Under the pieces are notes generated by a model. The model was not told where the DNA came from and ran no database searches. It was given only the letters and a program-made list of their open reading frames with translations. Below, piece by piece: positions 42,483-52,815 of a stretch of 64,000 nt of DNA; within the stretch, counting starts at the first letter, position 1; each line of letters starts with the position of its first letter. The translations under genes and the position numbers were made by a program. Source of the stretch: Clostridium sp. JN-1 (GTDB taxonomy: Bacteria > Bacillota > Clostridia > Clostridiales > Clostridiaceae); the NCBI RefSeq assembly GCF_003718715.1, contig NZ_CP033465.1, positions 1,364,001 to 1,428,000 on the forward strand, read 5' to 3'.

Positions 42483-44396
42483 ATGAATAGCAAATGTTAT
42501 ATTAAAACTATAGAAGAAAAATGTACTGGCTGTAATCGCTGCATAAGAGAATGTCCTATATTTGGAGCAAATATTTCTTTTAAAGATTCCAATAAAAATA
42601 ATAAGGTATTAGTAGATCAGGAAAGGTGTATAAGCTGTGGAAAGTGTTTAGAAGTATGTCATCATGACGCTAGAGTTTTTCAAGATAGTACAAAGGATTT
42701 CTTTAATGATTTAAAATCGGGAAAGAAGATTACAGTAATAGCAGCACCTGCAATATTAGTAAATTTTCCTGAATATAAGAAACTTTTTGGCTATTTAAAG
42801 AGTCTTGGAGTAAATACTATATATGATGTATCCTTTGGGGCAGACATTACTACATGGGCTTATTTAAAATATATGAAAGAAAAAAATGTTAAAACAATGA
42901 TATCCCAACCATGTCCTGTAGTTGTAAACTATATTGAGAAATATAAAAAGGATATATTAAAATATTTAGCGCCTATACAAAGCCCTATGATGTGTACAGC
43001 TATTTACTTGAAAAAGTATAAAAATATAGAAGAAAATATAGCATTTTTATCTCCTTGTATAGGTAAAATGAATGAAATAAAATATGAAAATAATTTAGGA
43101 CTTGTAGATTACAATGTGACTTTTAAAAAACTTAAAGAATATTTAGTTGAGAATCATGTAAATTTAAGTTCTCAAAAAGAAGTAAATTTTGATAATATAC
43201 CTTCAAGTGTGGGATGTATTTATAGCACGCCAGGAGGTTTAAAAGCTAATGTAGAAGCTAGAAAAACTGATTTTTGGATAAAACAGATAGAAGGACAATT
43301 TGAAATTCAAAGGTACTTAGATTTTTTTGAAAAAAGAATAAAAACATCTAGTAATATGCCTAACATAGTAGATGTATTAAATTGTACAGAAGGATGTAAT
43401 ATGGGTACTGCTTCTTTAGAAAATCTAAACAGGTATGATATAGAATATAAATTTTTAAAATTAAAAGACAAAAAGTTAAAAGAAAAAGAAAATGTATTAA
43501 AGGGTAGAGTTAAATTTATTGATGAATATTTTGATAAAAACCTTAAATTAGAGGACTTTTCAAGAAGTTACTGTGAAGAAAATCTGCCAGAAATAAAAAA
43601 TCCTTCTAAAGAAGAGTGTAATGAAATATTTAAAAGTATGTTAAAGTATGCAGATAACGATAGAAATATGAATTGTGCTGCATGTGGATATAATACTTGT
43701 AATAATATGGTCAAATCTATCTATAATAAAATTAATATAAAAGAAAATTGTTTGCATTTTGTAAAAAAGAAAGTAGAAGAAGAATTTTTAAAATCAGAAG
43801 AAAAGAATCTAGAAATAGAAGAAAATATTGAAAACATACAAAGATTAAATAATGAAAGAGAAATGAAAAGTGAAAAATTAAAGAGATATGTAAAAGATTT
43901 ATGTGAATCCATAAATGAAGTATCAAAGGATAATGAAGAAAGTGCTTTAGCTATACAGAATATAGTATCAAAAGTTTCTAGTATATTAAATACTTCTAAA
44001 CATTTAGGAGTAGGCGTAAATAAGATAGAAGATGCAGTAGGTAATTTTTCTAATGCATCCGAACAAGTTATAGGTATTGCTAACCAAACAAATCTTCTTT
44101 CATTAAATGCGTCAATTGAAGCATCTAGAGCTGGAGAAGAAGGAAAAGGATTTGCTGTTGTGGCAAATGAAGTGAAAAAATTAGCTTATAAGTCTAAAGA
44201 AGTAGCTGCATCGACAAAAAATGATGAAAATGCTATGAGTAATTTAGTAGAAGATATTAGTAAGATTTCTGAGGATTTATACAACAAAATGAATGAAATT
44301 AATTCTTCAATAGAAACTATATCAGCAGTTATACAAGAGTTAACAGCAAAAAGTGAAGAAATAGCTGCATCATCACGAATATTAATAAATGAATAA
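42483..44396 (+). CDS. Soluble [FeFe]-hydrogenase-like sensor with chemoreceptor signalling domain
   Basis: 637 aa, no transmembrane helix. Order: two 4Fe-4S ferredoxin clusters (Cys14/17/20/24 and Cys49/52/55/59); an [FeFe]-hydrogenase large-subunit-like domain (about 80-320) with one cysteine in each of motifs L1 (SQPCPVVVN, Cys144) and L2 ([10 protein letters not shown], Cys192) and two in L3 (NCTEGCNMG, Cys301/305); a further 4Fe-4S domain (Cys398/401/406/423); a coiled coil (about 430-480); and an MCP signalling tip ([20 protein letters not shown], about 539-558). It probably senses H2 or redox state and signals to a CheA kinase or another partner. It has its own GGGAG site and no operon partner. 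Catalytic hydrogenase activity is unlikely but not excluded. Confidence 0.87.
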   Translation: MNSKCYIKTIEEKCTGCNRCIRECPIFGANISFKDSNKNNKVLVDQERCISCGKCLEVCHHDARVFQDSTKDFFNDLKSGKKITVIAAPAILVNFPEYKKLFGYLKSLGVNTIYDVSFGADITTWAYLKYMKEKNVKTMISQPCPVVVNYIEKYKKDILKYLAPIQSPMMCTAIYLKKYKNIEENIAFLSPCIGKMNEIKYENNLGLVDYNVTFKKLKEYLVENHVNLSSQKEVNFDNIPSSVGCIYSTPGGLKANVEARKTDFWIKQIEGQFEIQRYLDFFEKRIKTSSNMPNIVDVLNCTEGCNMGTASLENLNRYDIEYKFLKLKDKKLKEKENVLKGRVKFIDEYFDKNLKLEDFSRSYCEENLPEIKNPSKEECNEIFKSMLKYADNDRNMNCAACGYNTCNNMVKSIYNKINIKENCLHFVKKKVEEEFLKSEEKNLEIEENIENIQRLNNEREMKSEKLKRYVKDLCESINEVSKDNEESALAIQNIVSKVSSILNTSKHLGVGVNKIEDAVGNFSNASEQVIGIANQTNLLSLNASIEASRAGEEGKGFAVVANEVKKLAYKSKEVAASTKNDENAMSNLVEDISKISEDLYNKMNEINSSIETISAVIQELTAKSEEIAASSRILINE

Positions 44397-44478
44397 AATA
44401 GTTTGTAAAAAATAAACTAATTATATTATTTGAAGGTTAATTTATTAAAGATGATAGATAGAGAATAATTTTAAGTGT

Positions 44479-44508
44479 TTGACACATTCATCTTTAAAAT
44501 GATATACT
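44479..44508 (+). promoter_or_regulatory. Promoter of the TPP-riboswitch operon
   Basis: TTGACA (44479-44484), an 18-nt spacer and TATACT (44503-44508). Transcription would begin about 30 nt before the aptamer. Confidence 0.7.
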
Positions 44509-44545
44509 ACTTTATGTTGATATTTTTAAAATAATTACATAAGTT

Positions 44546-44630
44546 TGGGGAGGCAGAGTTACTGCTTGAGAGGAAACTATTAGGTTTCGACCCTTAAAAC
44601 CTGAATTGGATAATGCCAACGGAGGAAATT
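44546..44630 (+). ncRNA. TPP riboswitch (THI element)
   Basis: The conserved blocks occur in order: GGGGAGGC, TGCTTGAGA, GACCCTTAAAACCTGAATT, GGATAATGCCAACGGAGG. This is the thiamine pyrophosphate aptamer. A terminator hairpin follows at 44663, so the ligand should turn the thi transporter operon off by early termination. Confidence 0.95.
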
Positions 44631-44662
44631 TATAATAGTCAATAAAATTCAATTTATATAAG

Positions 44663-44693
44663 ACCTCTCTTCCATTGAGAAGAGAGGTTTTTG
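44663..44693 (+). terminator. Riboswitch-controlled terminator
   Basis: A 10-bp stem, ACCTCTCTTC with GAAGAGAGGT, 6-nt loop and TTTTTG. Position between aptamer and first gene makes it the expression platform. Confidence 0.9.
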
Positions 44694-44731
44694 TGTGATT
44701 TAAGAAAATTGATATAGGATGTGTGCATTAG

Positions 44732-45517
44732 ATGAAAAATGGTTATCGTTACAAGCCGACTTATAAAATTGCGGCTGTTATTTTTCAATTTATATTAATA
44801 TTTTTATGGCAAATAGCTGTAGATAGAGGAGGAATACCTAAATATATACTTCCATCTCCTAAGGATATAGTAGTAACTTTTTTTAGAATTCTTCCACAAC
44901 TAAAGCCTCATATTTACATTACGTTAGAAGAGGCAATGATAGGCTTTTTAATTTCTATAGTATTTTCAATAGTAATTGCACTGCTTATGGATAATATAAA
45001 AATCATAAAGGCATGCATTTATCCAATACTCGTTATATCTCAGACCATACCCACTATAGCGCTTGCTCCAATATTTATAATATGGTTTGGATTTGGAATA
45101 CTTCCTAAAGTTATAACTGTTGTACTAGTATGTTTTTTCCCAATTGTCATAAGTCTTGTAGATGGATTGGACAGTGCAGATAAAGACATGTTAAATCTCA
45201 TGGACATAATGAAAGCTTCAAAAATACAAAAGTTTATCTACGTAAAGTTTCCTAGTTGTTTGGGTTCATTTTTTTCAGGACTTAGAATAGCAGCTACTTA
45301 CAGTATAATGGGAGCTATAATAGGAGAATGGCTTGGAGGAGAAAAAGGACTTGGCATATTTATGGTTAGGGCAAAAAATGCATATGCCCTTGATCAAATA
45401 TTTGCAGCTATAATAGTGGTAATAGTACTTAGCATGTCACTATTTCTATTTATGTACGTGCTTCAGTACATATTTATGCCGTGGCAAAGAAAAGATAAAG
45501 AAAATATCAATAATTAG
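44732..45517 (+). CDS. thiX: ABC transporter permease for a thiamine pyrimidine precursor
   Basis: 261 aa, about six transmembrane helices, with the BPD permease motif region LGSFFSGLRIAATYSIMGAI (the EAA-type loop contacting the ATPase). SsuC/TauC/ThiX subfamily. First gene after the TPP riboswitch, 21 nt before the binding protein. The riboswitch and the NMT1-like partner point to hydroxymethylpyrimidine or a formylated precursor as substrate. Confidence 0.88.
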   Translation: MKNGYRYKPTYKIAAVIFQFILIFLWQIAVDRGGIPKYILPSPKDIVVTFFRILPQLKPHIYITLEEAMIGFLISIVFSIVIALLMDNIKIIKACIYPILVISQTIPTIALAPIFIIWFGFGILPKVITVVLVCFFPIVISLVDGLDSADKDMLNLMDIMKASKIQKFIYVKFPSCLGSFFSGLRIAATYSIMGAIIGEWLGGEKGLGIFMVRAKNAYALDQIFAAIIVVIVLSMSLFLFMYVLQYIFMPWQRKDKENINN

Positions 45518-45538
45518 TATCTTTATGAGGGGGGGACG

Positions 45539-46588
45539 TTGGGAATTTATATAACCCAACAATATTTTAATATGGATAAAAAAAGAATTTTTAAGATTTT
45601 AACATCAAGTGCACTAATAGGTATATTGCTAATGGGGTGCTCTAGTGGAACTCAAACATCAGAAAAAAAGGATAGTAAAAGTTTAACTAAGGTTAAGGTA
45701 ATACTTGATTGGACACCTAATACCAATCATACTGGATTATATGTGGCTAAAGACAAAGGGTATTATAAGGATGAAGGGTTAGATGTACAAATAATTCAAC
45801 CTTCTGATGGAGCAGTTGGAAATTTGATAGCTGCAGGTAAGGGCGATTTTGGAGTAAGTTATCAAGAAGATGTAACTTATGCAAGAACGTCAGATAATCC
45901 ACTTCCCATAAAAGCTATAGCAGCCATAGTTCAGCATAATACTTCTGGATTTGCATCACCTGCAGATAAAAACATAAAGTCAGTAAAGGATTTTGAAGGA
46001 AAGACTTATGGTGGATGGGGTTCACCTTCTGAAAAAGCTGTAATAGAATCAGTTATGCAAAGTCAAGGAGCTGATTATAGTAAACTCAAAATTGTAGATA
46101 TTGGAACTCAAGATTTCTTTGCAGCTACAAAAAAAGATGTAGATTTTGCATGGATATATGAAGGATGGACTGGAGTAGAAGCAAAGGTTAAGAATGTACC
46201 ACTTAACTTTATAGAAATTAGGAAGTTAAATCCTGATTTAGATTATTATACTCCTGTTTTAATAGCAAATGAAAGTACGCTTAAAAATAAACCTGATTTA
46301 GTTAAAAAATTTATGAAAGCAACTTCTAAAGGATATCAATATTGCATAGACAACCCTAAGGATGCAGCAAATATATTAGTTAAAAATGCACCTGAAATTG
46401 ACAAGAAGCTTGCACTTGAAAGTCAAGAATATATGAAAACTAAGTATAAGGATGATGCTCCAAGATGGGGTGAAATGAAGGTATCTGTTTGGGATAACTA
46501 TACTAAGTTTCTTATGAGTAAAAAGCTTATAAATAAGAATATGAAGGCAGAAGATGCATTTACGAATGATTTCCTTCCAGCTAAGTAG
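45539..46588 (+). CDS. thiY: Lipoprotein substrate-binding protein, THI5/NMT1 type
   Basis: 349 aa from a TTG at 45539 behind GAGGGGGGG; an ATG at 45572 would give the cleaner signal peptide [17 protein letters not shown] with lipobox LMGC, so the start is open. The mature part opens with the family hallmark [19 protein letters not shown] and contains [11 protein letters not shown]. It binds a thiamine pyrimidine precursor outside the membrane and delivers it to the permease. Confidence 0.9.
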   Translation: MGIYITQQYFNMDKKRIFKILTSSALIGILLMGCSSGTQTSEKKDSKSLTKVKVILDWTPNTNHTGLYVAKDKGYYKDEGLDVQIIQPSDGAVGNLIAAGKGDFGVSYQEDVTYARTSDNPLPIKAIAAIVQHNTSGFASPADKNIKSVKDFEGKTYGGWGSPSEKAVIESVMQSQGADYSKLKIVDIGTQDFFAATKKDVDFAWIYEGWTGVEAKVKNVPLNFIEIRKLNPDLDYYTPVLIANESTLKNKPDLVKKFMKATSKGYQYCIDNPKDAANILVKNAPEIDKKLALESQEYMKTKYKDDAPRWGEMKVSVWDNYTKFLMSKKLINKNMKAEDAFTNDFLPAK

Positions 46589-46609
46589 AAGTAAAAGGAG
46601 ATAAAGGTT

Positions 46610-47338
46610 TTGGATGAAAGAAATATTTGCAAAAAAATTGTACTTAAAAATGTGTCAAAATCCTTTGATGGAGACAAGATATTAGATGATATAAGTTTTG
46701 AGGTAGATGATGGAGAATTTGTAAGCTTACTTGGACCAAGTGGGAGCGGTAAGAGCACTATATTAAATATAGTATCTGATATATTAAAACCAGATAGTGG
46801 AAGCGTGCTTGTAGATGGAGAAATAAGTTATATGCATCAAAAGGACTTGCTTCTTCCTTGGAAAAAAGTCATAGATAATGTTGCACTGCCGCTTTATATA
46901 AAGGGAAAACGTAAGTCTGAAGCAAGAAGTGAAGTCATAAAATACTTTGAAATGTACGGCTTAAAAGGTTATGAATACAAGTATCCCTCTAAGTTATCAG
47001 GTGGAATGAGGCAAAGAGCTGCCTTCCTCAGAACTTATATGGATTCGAGTAATATTATGCTTTTAGATGAACCATTTGGTGCACTAGATGCTATAACAAG
47101 GACAAAAATGCAAAACTGGCTTTTAAGTATAATTAAGGATTTAAAAATAACTATATTATTTATAACACATGATATAGAAGAAGCTATATATCTTTCTAAT
47201 AAAATTTATATACTTTCAGATAAACCTGCATGCATAAAAAGTTGTATAAATGTTGATTTGCCAAAACAAAGGACAAGAGATATTACAACTTCAGATGAAT
47301 TTTTAAATATAAAAAGAAAAATACTTGCTTTATTGTAA
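46610..47338 (+). CDS. thiZ: ABC transporter ATPase for a thiamine pyrimidine precursor
   Basis: 242 aa from a TTG start (AAAGGAG 9 nt upstream). Walker A GPSGSGKST, Q-loop region SYMHQKDLLLPW, signature LSGGMRQR, Walker B MLLDEPFGALD and H-loop FITHD are all intact. Last gene of the TPP-controlled operon. Energises ThiX-mediated import. Confidence 0.92.
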   Translation: MDERNICKKIVLKNVSKSFDGDKILDDISFEVDDGEFVSLLGPSGSGKSTILNIVSDILKPDSGSVLVDGEISYMHQKDLLLPWKKVIDNVALPLYIKGKRKSEARSEVIKYFEMYGLKGYEYKYPSKLSGGMRQRAAFLRTYMDSSNIMLLDEPFGALDAITRTKMQNWLLSIIKDLKITILFITHDIEEAIYLSNKIYILSDKPACIKSCINVDLPKQRTRDITTSDEFLNIKRKILALL

Positions 47339-47342
47339 AAGT

Positions 47343-47386
47343 AAAAGGATATCATTAGAATTTATCTATGAATGATATCCTTTTAT
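47343..47386 (+). terminator. Terminator of the thi transporter operon
   Basis: A 14-bp perfect stem, AAAAGGATATCATT with AATGATATCCTTTT, and a 14-nt loop. Confidence 0.88.
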
Positions 47387-47443
47387 GTATTATAATTTAT
47401 ATTGAGAATTAAATAAGAATTATAACAAGGGTGGAGTGATACT

Positions 47444-48649
47444 TTGAAAATTATTCATACCTCAGATTGGCATTTGGGTAAGACATTAGAAGGAAACAGC
47501 AGATTAGATGAGCAAAAAAAGTTTATAGACGAATTCGTTGATATAGTTAATGAAAAAGAAGCAGATTTAGTTATTATAGCTGGAGACGTATATGATACAG
47601 CAAATCCTCCAGCAAGAGCAGAAAATTTATTCTGTGATGCTATAAAGAGAATATCAAAAAATGGGAATAGAGCTGTTTTGATAATTGCAGGCAATCATGA
47701 CAGTCCTGAAAGATTAGAGGCTATAAGACCACTTACAAGAGAACAGGGAATAATTATACTTGGAATGCCTAAGAGTACAATTGAAAAGGGCAGATGTGGA
47801 AAGTTTATGATAGTTGATTCAGGTGAAGGTTATATTGAATTAAAGATAAATGGTGAAAATGCAGTTATAATAACAATTCCATATCCGAGTGAAAAGAGAC
47901 TTGGAGAGATAATCTCTGAAGAAAGTGACGAGAAAAAAATTCAAAAAAGTTATTCTTGTAAAATAGGAGAAATATTTAATAAACTTTCTCAAAAGTATAG
48001 GGAAGATACTATAAATATAATGACATCACATATTTATATTTCTGGAGGAGAAATTTCGGATTCAGAGCGTTCTATTCAACTTGGAGGAAGTTATGCAGTT
48101 GCAATTGATTCTCTTCCTAGCAAAGCTCAGTATATAGCTTTAGGGCATTTACATAAGACTCAAAAATTTAATATAGGGGATACACCTATAATTTACAGCG
48201 GTTCTCCAATTCAATATAGTAAAAAAGAGAGAAATAACAAGGCAAGTGTCTACTTTTTAAATATAAAAGCTTCTGAGGCAGCTAAACCAGAAAGAATATA
48301 TTTATCAAATTATAAACCTATAGAAGTTTGGCACTGTGACAGCATAGAAGAAGCAATTGATAAGTGCAAAAATGATGGAAATAGGGATATTTGGGTATAC
48401 TTAGATGTAGATTGTGATAGGATAATAACTCAGCAGGAAATAAAGGAAATGAAGGAATATAGAAAGGATATAATTGAGATAAGACCAAATCTCATGGGAG
48501 AAACTGATAATGATATAGTTTATGAAAATTTAACTGAGAGAAATATAGAAGATGTCTTTAGAAAATTTTACTTATGGAGAAATAAAGTTGAACCAACACA
48601 GGAAATAGTTGAATTATTTTTAAGTATTGCAGGAGAGGGTGAGGAGTAA
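47444..48649 (+). CDS. sbcD: Exonuclease subunit SbcD (Mre11 family)
   Basis: 401 aa from a TTG behind GGGTGGAG. Phosphoesterase motifs HTSDWHLGK, IIAGDVYDTANPP, IAGNHDSPERL, TSHIYISGG and ALGHLHKTQ give the two-metal site. With SbcC it opens hairpins and trims double-strand ends. Its stop overlaps the sbcC start (TAATG), so the two are translationally coupled. Confidence 0.96.
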   Translation: MKIIHTSDWHLGKTLEGNSRLDEQKKFIDEFVDIVNEKEADLVIIAGDVYDTANPPARAENLFCDAIKRISKNGNRAVLIIAGNHDSPERLEAIRPLTREQGIIILGMPKSTIEKGRCGKFMIVDSGEGYIELKINGENAVIITIPYPSEKRLGEIISEESDEKKIQKSYSCKIGEIFNKLSQKYREDTINIMTSHIYISGGEISDSERSIQLGGSYAVAIDSLPSKAQYIALGHLHKTQKFNIGDTPIIYSGSPIQYSKKERNNKASVYFLNIKASEAAKPERIYLSNYKPIEVWHCDSIEEAIDKCKNDGNRDIWVYLDVDCDRIITQQEIKEMKEYRKDIIEIRPNLMGETDNDIVYENLTERNIEDVFRKFYLWRNKVEPTQEIVELFLSIAGEGEE

Positions 48650-51600
48650 TGAAACCAATAATCCTTGAAATAGAAGGCTTCAATAGTTTTAGAAGTAAGC
48701 AAATTATAGATTTTAGAAAGCTCACGCAAAATGGTTTATTTGGAATATTTGGACCAACTGGAAGTGGAAAATCTTCTATACTTGATGCTGTTATATATGC
48801 TCTTTATGGTAAAATAGCTCGTGATTCTAGTGGATTTATAAATATAAATGAGAATAAGGCTTCTGTTAAATACACTTTTGAAATAGGAAGGGGAAGTGAA
48901 AGAAAAACTTATCACATCCACAGAGTATCTAAAAAGGGTAAGGATAACTCTTACAGAACTTCTATATTAAAACTGTATGAAGTTAAAGGTTCTATGGAAA
49001 ACTTAGATATCATTTGTGAAGGAAAGACAGCAGTAGATAAAAAAATAAATGACATTATAGGGCTTAAGGAGACCGACTTTACAAGGGCAGTAGTTTTGCC
49101 TCAAGGAAAGTTTAGTGAATTTTTAAAGACAAGTCCAAGAGAGAGAAGTGAAATGCTTGAAAGGTTATTTGCACTTGAAAAGTATGGAAGCAAATTAACT
49201 GAAAAAATAAGAAGACAGGCAATTAAAAATAATAATGAACTAATAAGAATAAGAGGAGAATTAAATTCTTATAAGGATATAAGCTGCGAAAATTTAAAAA
49301 AATTAGAAACGGAAGTTGAGAAGCTGAAAAGAGAAGAAGAGATTTTGCATGATAAAAAGATAACTGAAGAAAAAAAGCATGAAAAGTACAAAAATATATG
49401 GAACCTACAGTTGGAATTGGAAAGTAAACTAAATATAAAACAAGATTACGAAAAAAATAAATCTTTAATCGAAAATAAGAAAGTGAGAGTTGAGAGAGCA
49501 GAACTGGCTGCACTTATTAAACCATTTATAGATTCATTGGAAGGTGTTGAAGCTAAATTTGAAAGTATAGGCATAGCTTTAGATGATAGACAAAAAAACT
49601 TTGCAGGAGTGGAAAGTAAAGTCAATAAATTAAAAGAAAGATATGAGAAAGTTTCTTTGCTTAAAGATAATAAATTGCCGCAGTTTAATAAAATTGAGGC
49701 AAATCTTTGTGAGGCAATAAAGCTTAAAGAAGAACTAAGAAAGTATGAACAAGATGTAGTTTTGCTTGATAAAGAGTATAATTTAAAAATCAAGGTTTTA
49801 AGTGAACTTAAGATGAAGATAGAGGAAAAAAAGCTTGACTTAAATCAAAATAAAAAGCTTATAAATTTAAAACAAGATGAAATGAATGAACTTCTTGTAA
49901 CATCAGAGGAAAGGCAAGAAGTAAATAAAGCACTGGATATTCAAAAAAATATTAAACGTGTTTATACTGAATTAAGCAGTTTAAAAGAAGAAAATCAATT
50001 AAAAAAGTCAAGTTTGAAAGATGAAAGCAGCAATTTAGATAAGTTACTTAAAGAATTTACATGCATATCCAAGAAGGTTAATACTTTAAACAGCAGGTTA
50101 AATGAGCTTGACAAGGAATGTCCAGGAGATAATGACATTGTAATAAGCAAATTTGAGAAATACAATATCAGAATGAAAGCGTTTGAAGCAAATGAAAAAA
50201 AGTATAATAATATGCTTGAAAAGAAAAGACAGCTTAATGAAATCGAGTTAAATTTAGAAAGATTAAAGGTAGAAAGAAAAAAACAAAATGAGGCTTTAAA
50301 TGGATATTTAAATAAATTGTCAAATGAAAAGAAAAAATTTGAGGAAGCAAAGATGCATAACTTAGCAGGCTTTATAGCTTCAAAACTTGGCAAAAATGAT
50401 CCATGTCCTGTATGCGGAAATATACATAAAATTAAGTTAGCAGAAATTATTGATAAGGATTTACTAGAAAATCAGAAAAAAAGTGTAGAAAAATTAGAAA
50501 AACTGTGCAGGAGTATGCAAGAAGGATATCAAAAACTAGAACTTGATTTTACAAAGATGGATGTTATATATAAAAGTTTACAAGATGAAGTTATGGATTT
50601 AAATGAAATCTTTGGAGAATTTAATTTAGAAGATGAAAGATTAGTTTTAAATAAGTTAAAAGTTGAATATAATGAATTGAGAATTTGTATAGATAAATGG
50701 GGTACTCAAAGAGAAGCTCTTATTAAGAATATAGATAGTGAAGAAGGAAAAAAGAAAAGTATTGAAATTAAAATAGCGGCACTTAAGGAAACTGTTAAAA
50801 ATAGTAGAGAAGTTATTTATAAAAATGAAAGCATTTTAAATAAGGACAAGAGCATTTATGATGATTTACAAAGAGAATACAGCAAATTTAAAATTGAAAA
50901 TCCAAAAACAAAATATGATGCAATAGTTAAAAAAGATAGAGAAAGAGTTATACTTGAAAAAGAACTCAAAAATTTGAGAGATTATATTGAAAAATATGAC
51001 AACTTGATTAAAATTAAATATGATGAGATACAAAAAGATGATAAAGAATTATCTAAAATATTAGTTGAAAAGAATCAAAAACATGAATTTATTAAAAAGC
51101 AAATTGATAAAATAAATGCTTTATCTCAAAATAGGAATCCAGAAGAATATATTCTTGAAGTTAAAAAAGAAGTGGATTTTATTATAAATGATGAGAAAAA
51201 TATAAGACAATTGTTAGATGGACAATTGGACATAAAATGTGAATTAGAAAAAGAAATAGTTTCTTTAAGTAATCAAAAACAAAGCTTATTTGAAGATTTA
51301 ACTACCCAAAGAAAAAAGCTTAATGATATAATGGAAGAAAGTAAGTTTAATTCAAAAGATGAAGTTAAGAATTCTTATATTATAAGAGATGAGATTATTA
51401 AACTCAAGGCACAAATAAAAAAATATGAGGAAGAGTTTTATAAGGTAAATAATGATATTAAGGAAATTAATATGAAATTGGATGGAAATAAAATTGATGA
51501 AAAAGAGTGGATAGAAGTACAAGAAACGGTTAAAAATCTTGAAAAAGAATTAAATTATAAATTAAAGAACATGGCTGCAAAGGAAAATGAAAGGGATAAA

Positions 51601-52170
51601 ATGCAGAAGGACATTGAAAAGTTTAAGCAAGTTAAAGCTGAAGAAGATAAGTATTTACATAATAAAGACTTGCTGGATGAAATAGAAAAACTATTTAAGG
51701 CCAATAGATTTGTTGAGTTTGTAGCACATGGTCAATTAAAATATGTTACAGCGGAAGCTTCAAAGAGACTTTCAAGTATAACGAGTGGGAAGTTCGAACT
51801 TAGACTTTGCAAAGATGGACAGTTTTACATAAAGGATAACTTCAATGGAGGACTCCTTAGATCAACCAACTCTCTATCGGGAGGTGAACTTTTTTTAACG
51901 TCGTTATCTCTTGCACTTGCTCTATCATCACATATTCAACTTAAAGGTTCTGCACCGCTGGAATTCTTTTTCCTTGATGAAGGATTTGGAACACTTGATG
52001 ATGAACTCTTGGATACTGTTATGAATTCACTTGAAAAACTTCAAAATGAAAATTTATGTGTAGGTATAATAAGTCATGTTAAAGACTTAAGAGATAGGGT
52101 ACCAGTTAAACTAATTGTAACACCTTCATACACTGGAGATGGAAGTAAGGTTAGAATAGAAAATAGTTAA
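48649..52170 (+). CDS. sbcC: Exonuclease subunit SbcC (Rad50 family)
   Basis: 1173 aa. Walker A GPTGSGKSS near residue 36, long antiparallel coiled coils (about 190-1000) joined by a zinc hook CPVC at 586-589, then the signature SLSGGELFLTSLSLALALSS and Walker B FFLDEGFGTLDDE. ATP-driven clamp for the SbcD nuclease. It would also cut long palindromes, relevant because several near-perfect hairpins persist in this window. Confidence 0.96.
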   Translation: MKPIILEIEGFNSFRSKQIIDFRKLTQNGLFGIFGPTGSGKSSILDAVIYALYGKIARDSSGFININENKASVKYTFEIGRGSERKTYHIHRVSKKGKDNSYRTSILKLYEVKGSMENLDIICEGKTAVDKKINDIIGLKETDFTRAVVLPQGKFSEFLKTSPRERSEMLERLFALEKYGSKLTEKIRRQAIKNNNELIRIRGELNSYKDISCENLKKLETEVEKLKREEEILHDKKITEEKKHEKYKNIWNLQLELESKLNIKQDYEKNKSLIENKKVRVERAELAALIKPFIDSLEGVEAKFESIGIALDDRQKNFAGVESKVNKLKERYEKVSLLKDNKLPQFNKIEANLCEAIKLKEELRKYEQDVVLLDKEYNLKIKVLSELKMKIEEKKLDLNQNKKLINLKQDEMNELLVTSEERQEVNKALDIQKNIKRVYTELSSLKEENQLKKSSLKDESSNLDKLLKEFTCISKKVNTLNSRLNELDKECPGDNDIVISKFEKYNIRMKAFEANEKKYNNMLEKKRQLNEIELNLERLKVERKKQNEALNGYLNKLSNEKKKFEEAKMHNLAGFIASKLGKNDPCPVCGNIHKIKLAEIIDKDLLENQKKSVEKLEKLCRSMQEGYQKLELDFTKMDVIYKSLQDEVMDLNEIFGEFNLEDERLVLNKLKVEYNELRICIDKWGTQREALIKNIDSEEGKKKSIEIKIAALKETVKNSREVIYKNESILNKDKSIYDDLQREYSKFKIENPKTKYDAIVKKDRERVILEKELKNLRDYIEKYDNLIKIKYDEIQKDDKELSKILVEKNQKHEFIKKQIDKINALSQNRNPEEYILEVKKEVDFIINDEKNIRQLLDGQLDIKCELEKEIVSLSNQKQSLFEDLTTQRKKLNDIMEESKFNSKDEVKNSYIIRDEIIKLKAQIKKYEEEFYKVNNDIKEINMKLDGNKIDEKEWIEVQETVKNLEKELNYKLKNMAAKENERDKMQKDIEKFKQVKAEEDKYLHNKDLLDEIEKLFKANRFVEFVAHGQLKYVTAEASKRLSSITSGKFELRLCKDGQFYIKDNFNGGLLRSTNSLSGGELFLTSLSLALALSSHIQLKGSAPLEFFFLDEGFGTLDDELLDTVMNSLEKLQNENLCVGIISHVKDLRDRVPVKLIVTPSYTGDGSKVRIENS

Positions 52171-52395
52171 ATACGGGAGCAATACTGTTGAAAAATGCTA
52201 AAAATAGATGTATAGTTTTGTATAAAAGACGTAATAGTTTAAATTTAACATTCATAATTTGTTAATAAATCTGTCACTAAAGTGTCATTTTACAATTGTA
52301 ATATTTACTCATACATTATTAAAGTATAGGTATGGATATTAGATAATGCTTTTTGTCATTTTTATATTAGTAATATAAATAGGGGTGGTGGATAT

Positions 52396-52503
52396 ATGTC
52401 GAATGAAGTAGATATTCAAAAGTTTAGGAAGCTATCTTTAGATGTTATAATTATAACTACTGCATATTTTATATTTAACATAATAAAAGTGTGTTTGCTA
52501 TAA
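52396..52503 (+). CDS. 35-aa single-span membrane peptide
   Basis: ATG at 52396 behind a strong AGGGGTGGTGG. It reads MSNEVDIQKFRKLSLDVIII and continues through a hydrophobic stretch to FNIIKVCLL. A basic amphipathic N-terminus and one membrane helix suggest a regulatory or toxin-like small membrane protein. I recognise no family. A very stable hairpin follows 45 nt later. The upstream gap 52171-52395 contains only a GTCACT/AGTG dyad near 52272. Confidence 0.55.
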   Translation: MSNEVDIQKFRKLSLDVIIITTAYFIFNIIKVCLL

Positions 52504-52547
52504 ATTATTATGTTTATATCCAATGTATGAATTATAAATAAACTTCC

Positions 52548-52615
52548 ATAATTAATAAAATGCTGTTGAATTATTGAATACCTAAACAATAATTCAACAG
52601 CATTTTATTAATTAT
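52548..52615. terminator. 29-bp perfect hairpin
   Basis: 52548-52576 and 52587-52615 are perfect reverse complements around a 10-nt loop. The core is AATGCTGTTGAATTATTG. It is longer than a usual terminator but lies after the 35-aa gene and has T-rich right flank. The rest of 52616-52815 shows nothing I can name. Confidence 0.75.
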
Positions 52616-52815
52616 CTACTTATATTTCCATGTTATAGTTTAAGTTCACTTCCTTAATCTTAATGCATACAAATCTCATTATATTTTTAATGTTTATAAT
52701 AAATACTATTACAATAAAAAATTATAAATATATGAAAATTTACAAGTATCAAGAATTATTCCTTAGCTTAGCTCATATGATTATGATAAATAATATAAGC
52801 TTATAAGGAGGATAT

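Noticed and set aside
48736-50393. Antisense frames within sbcC
   Set aside because: Shadows of a coiled-coil gene rich in Lys/Glu codons; no start signals.
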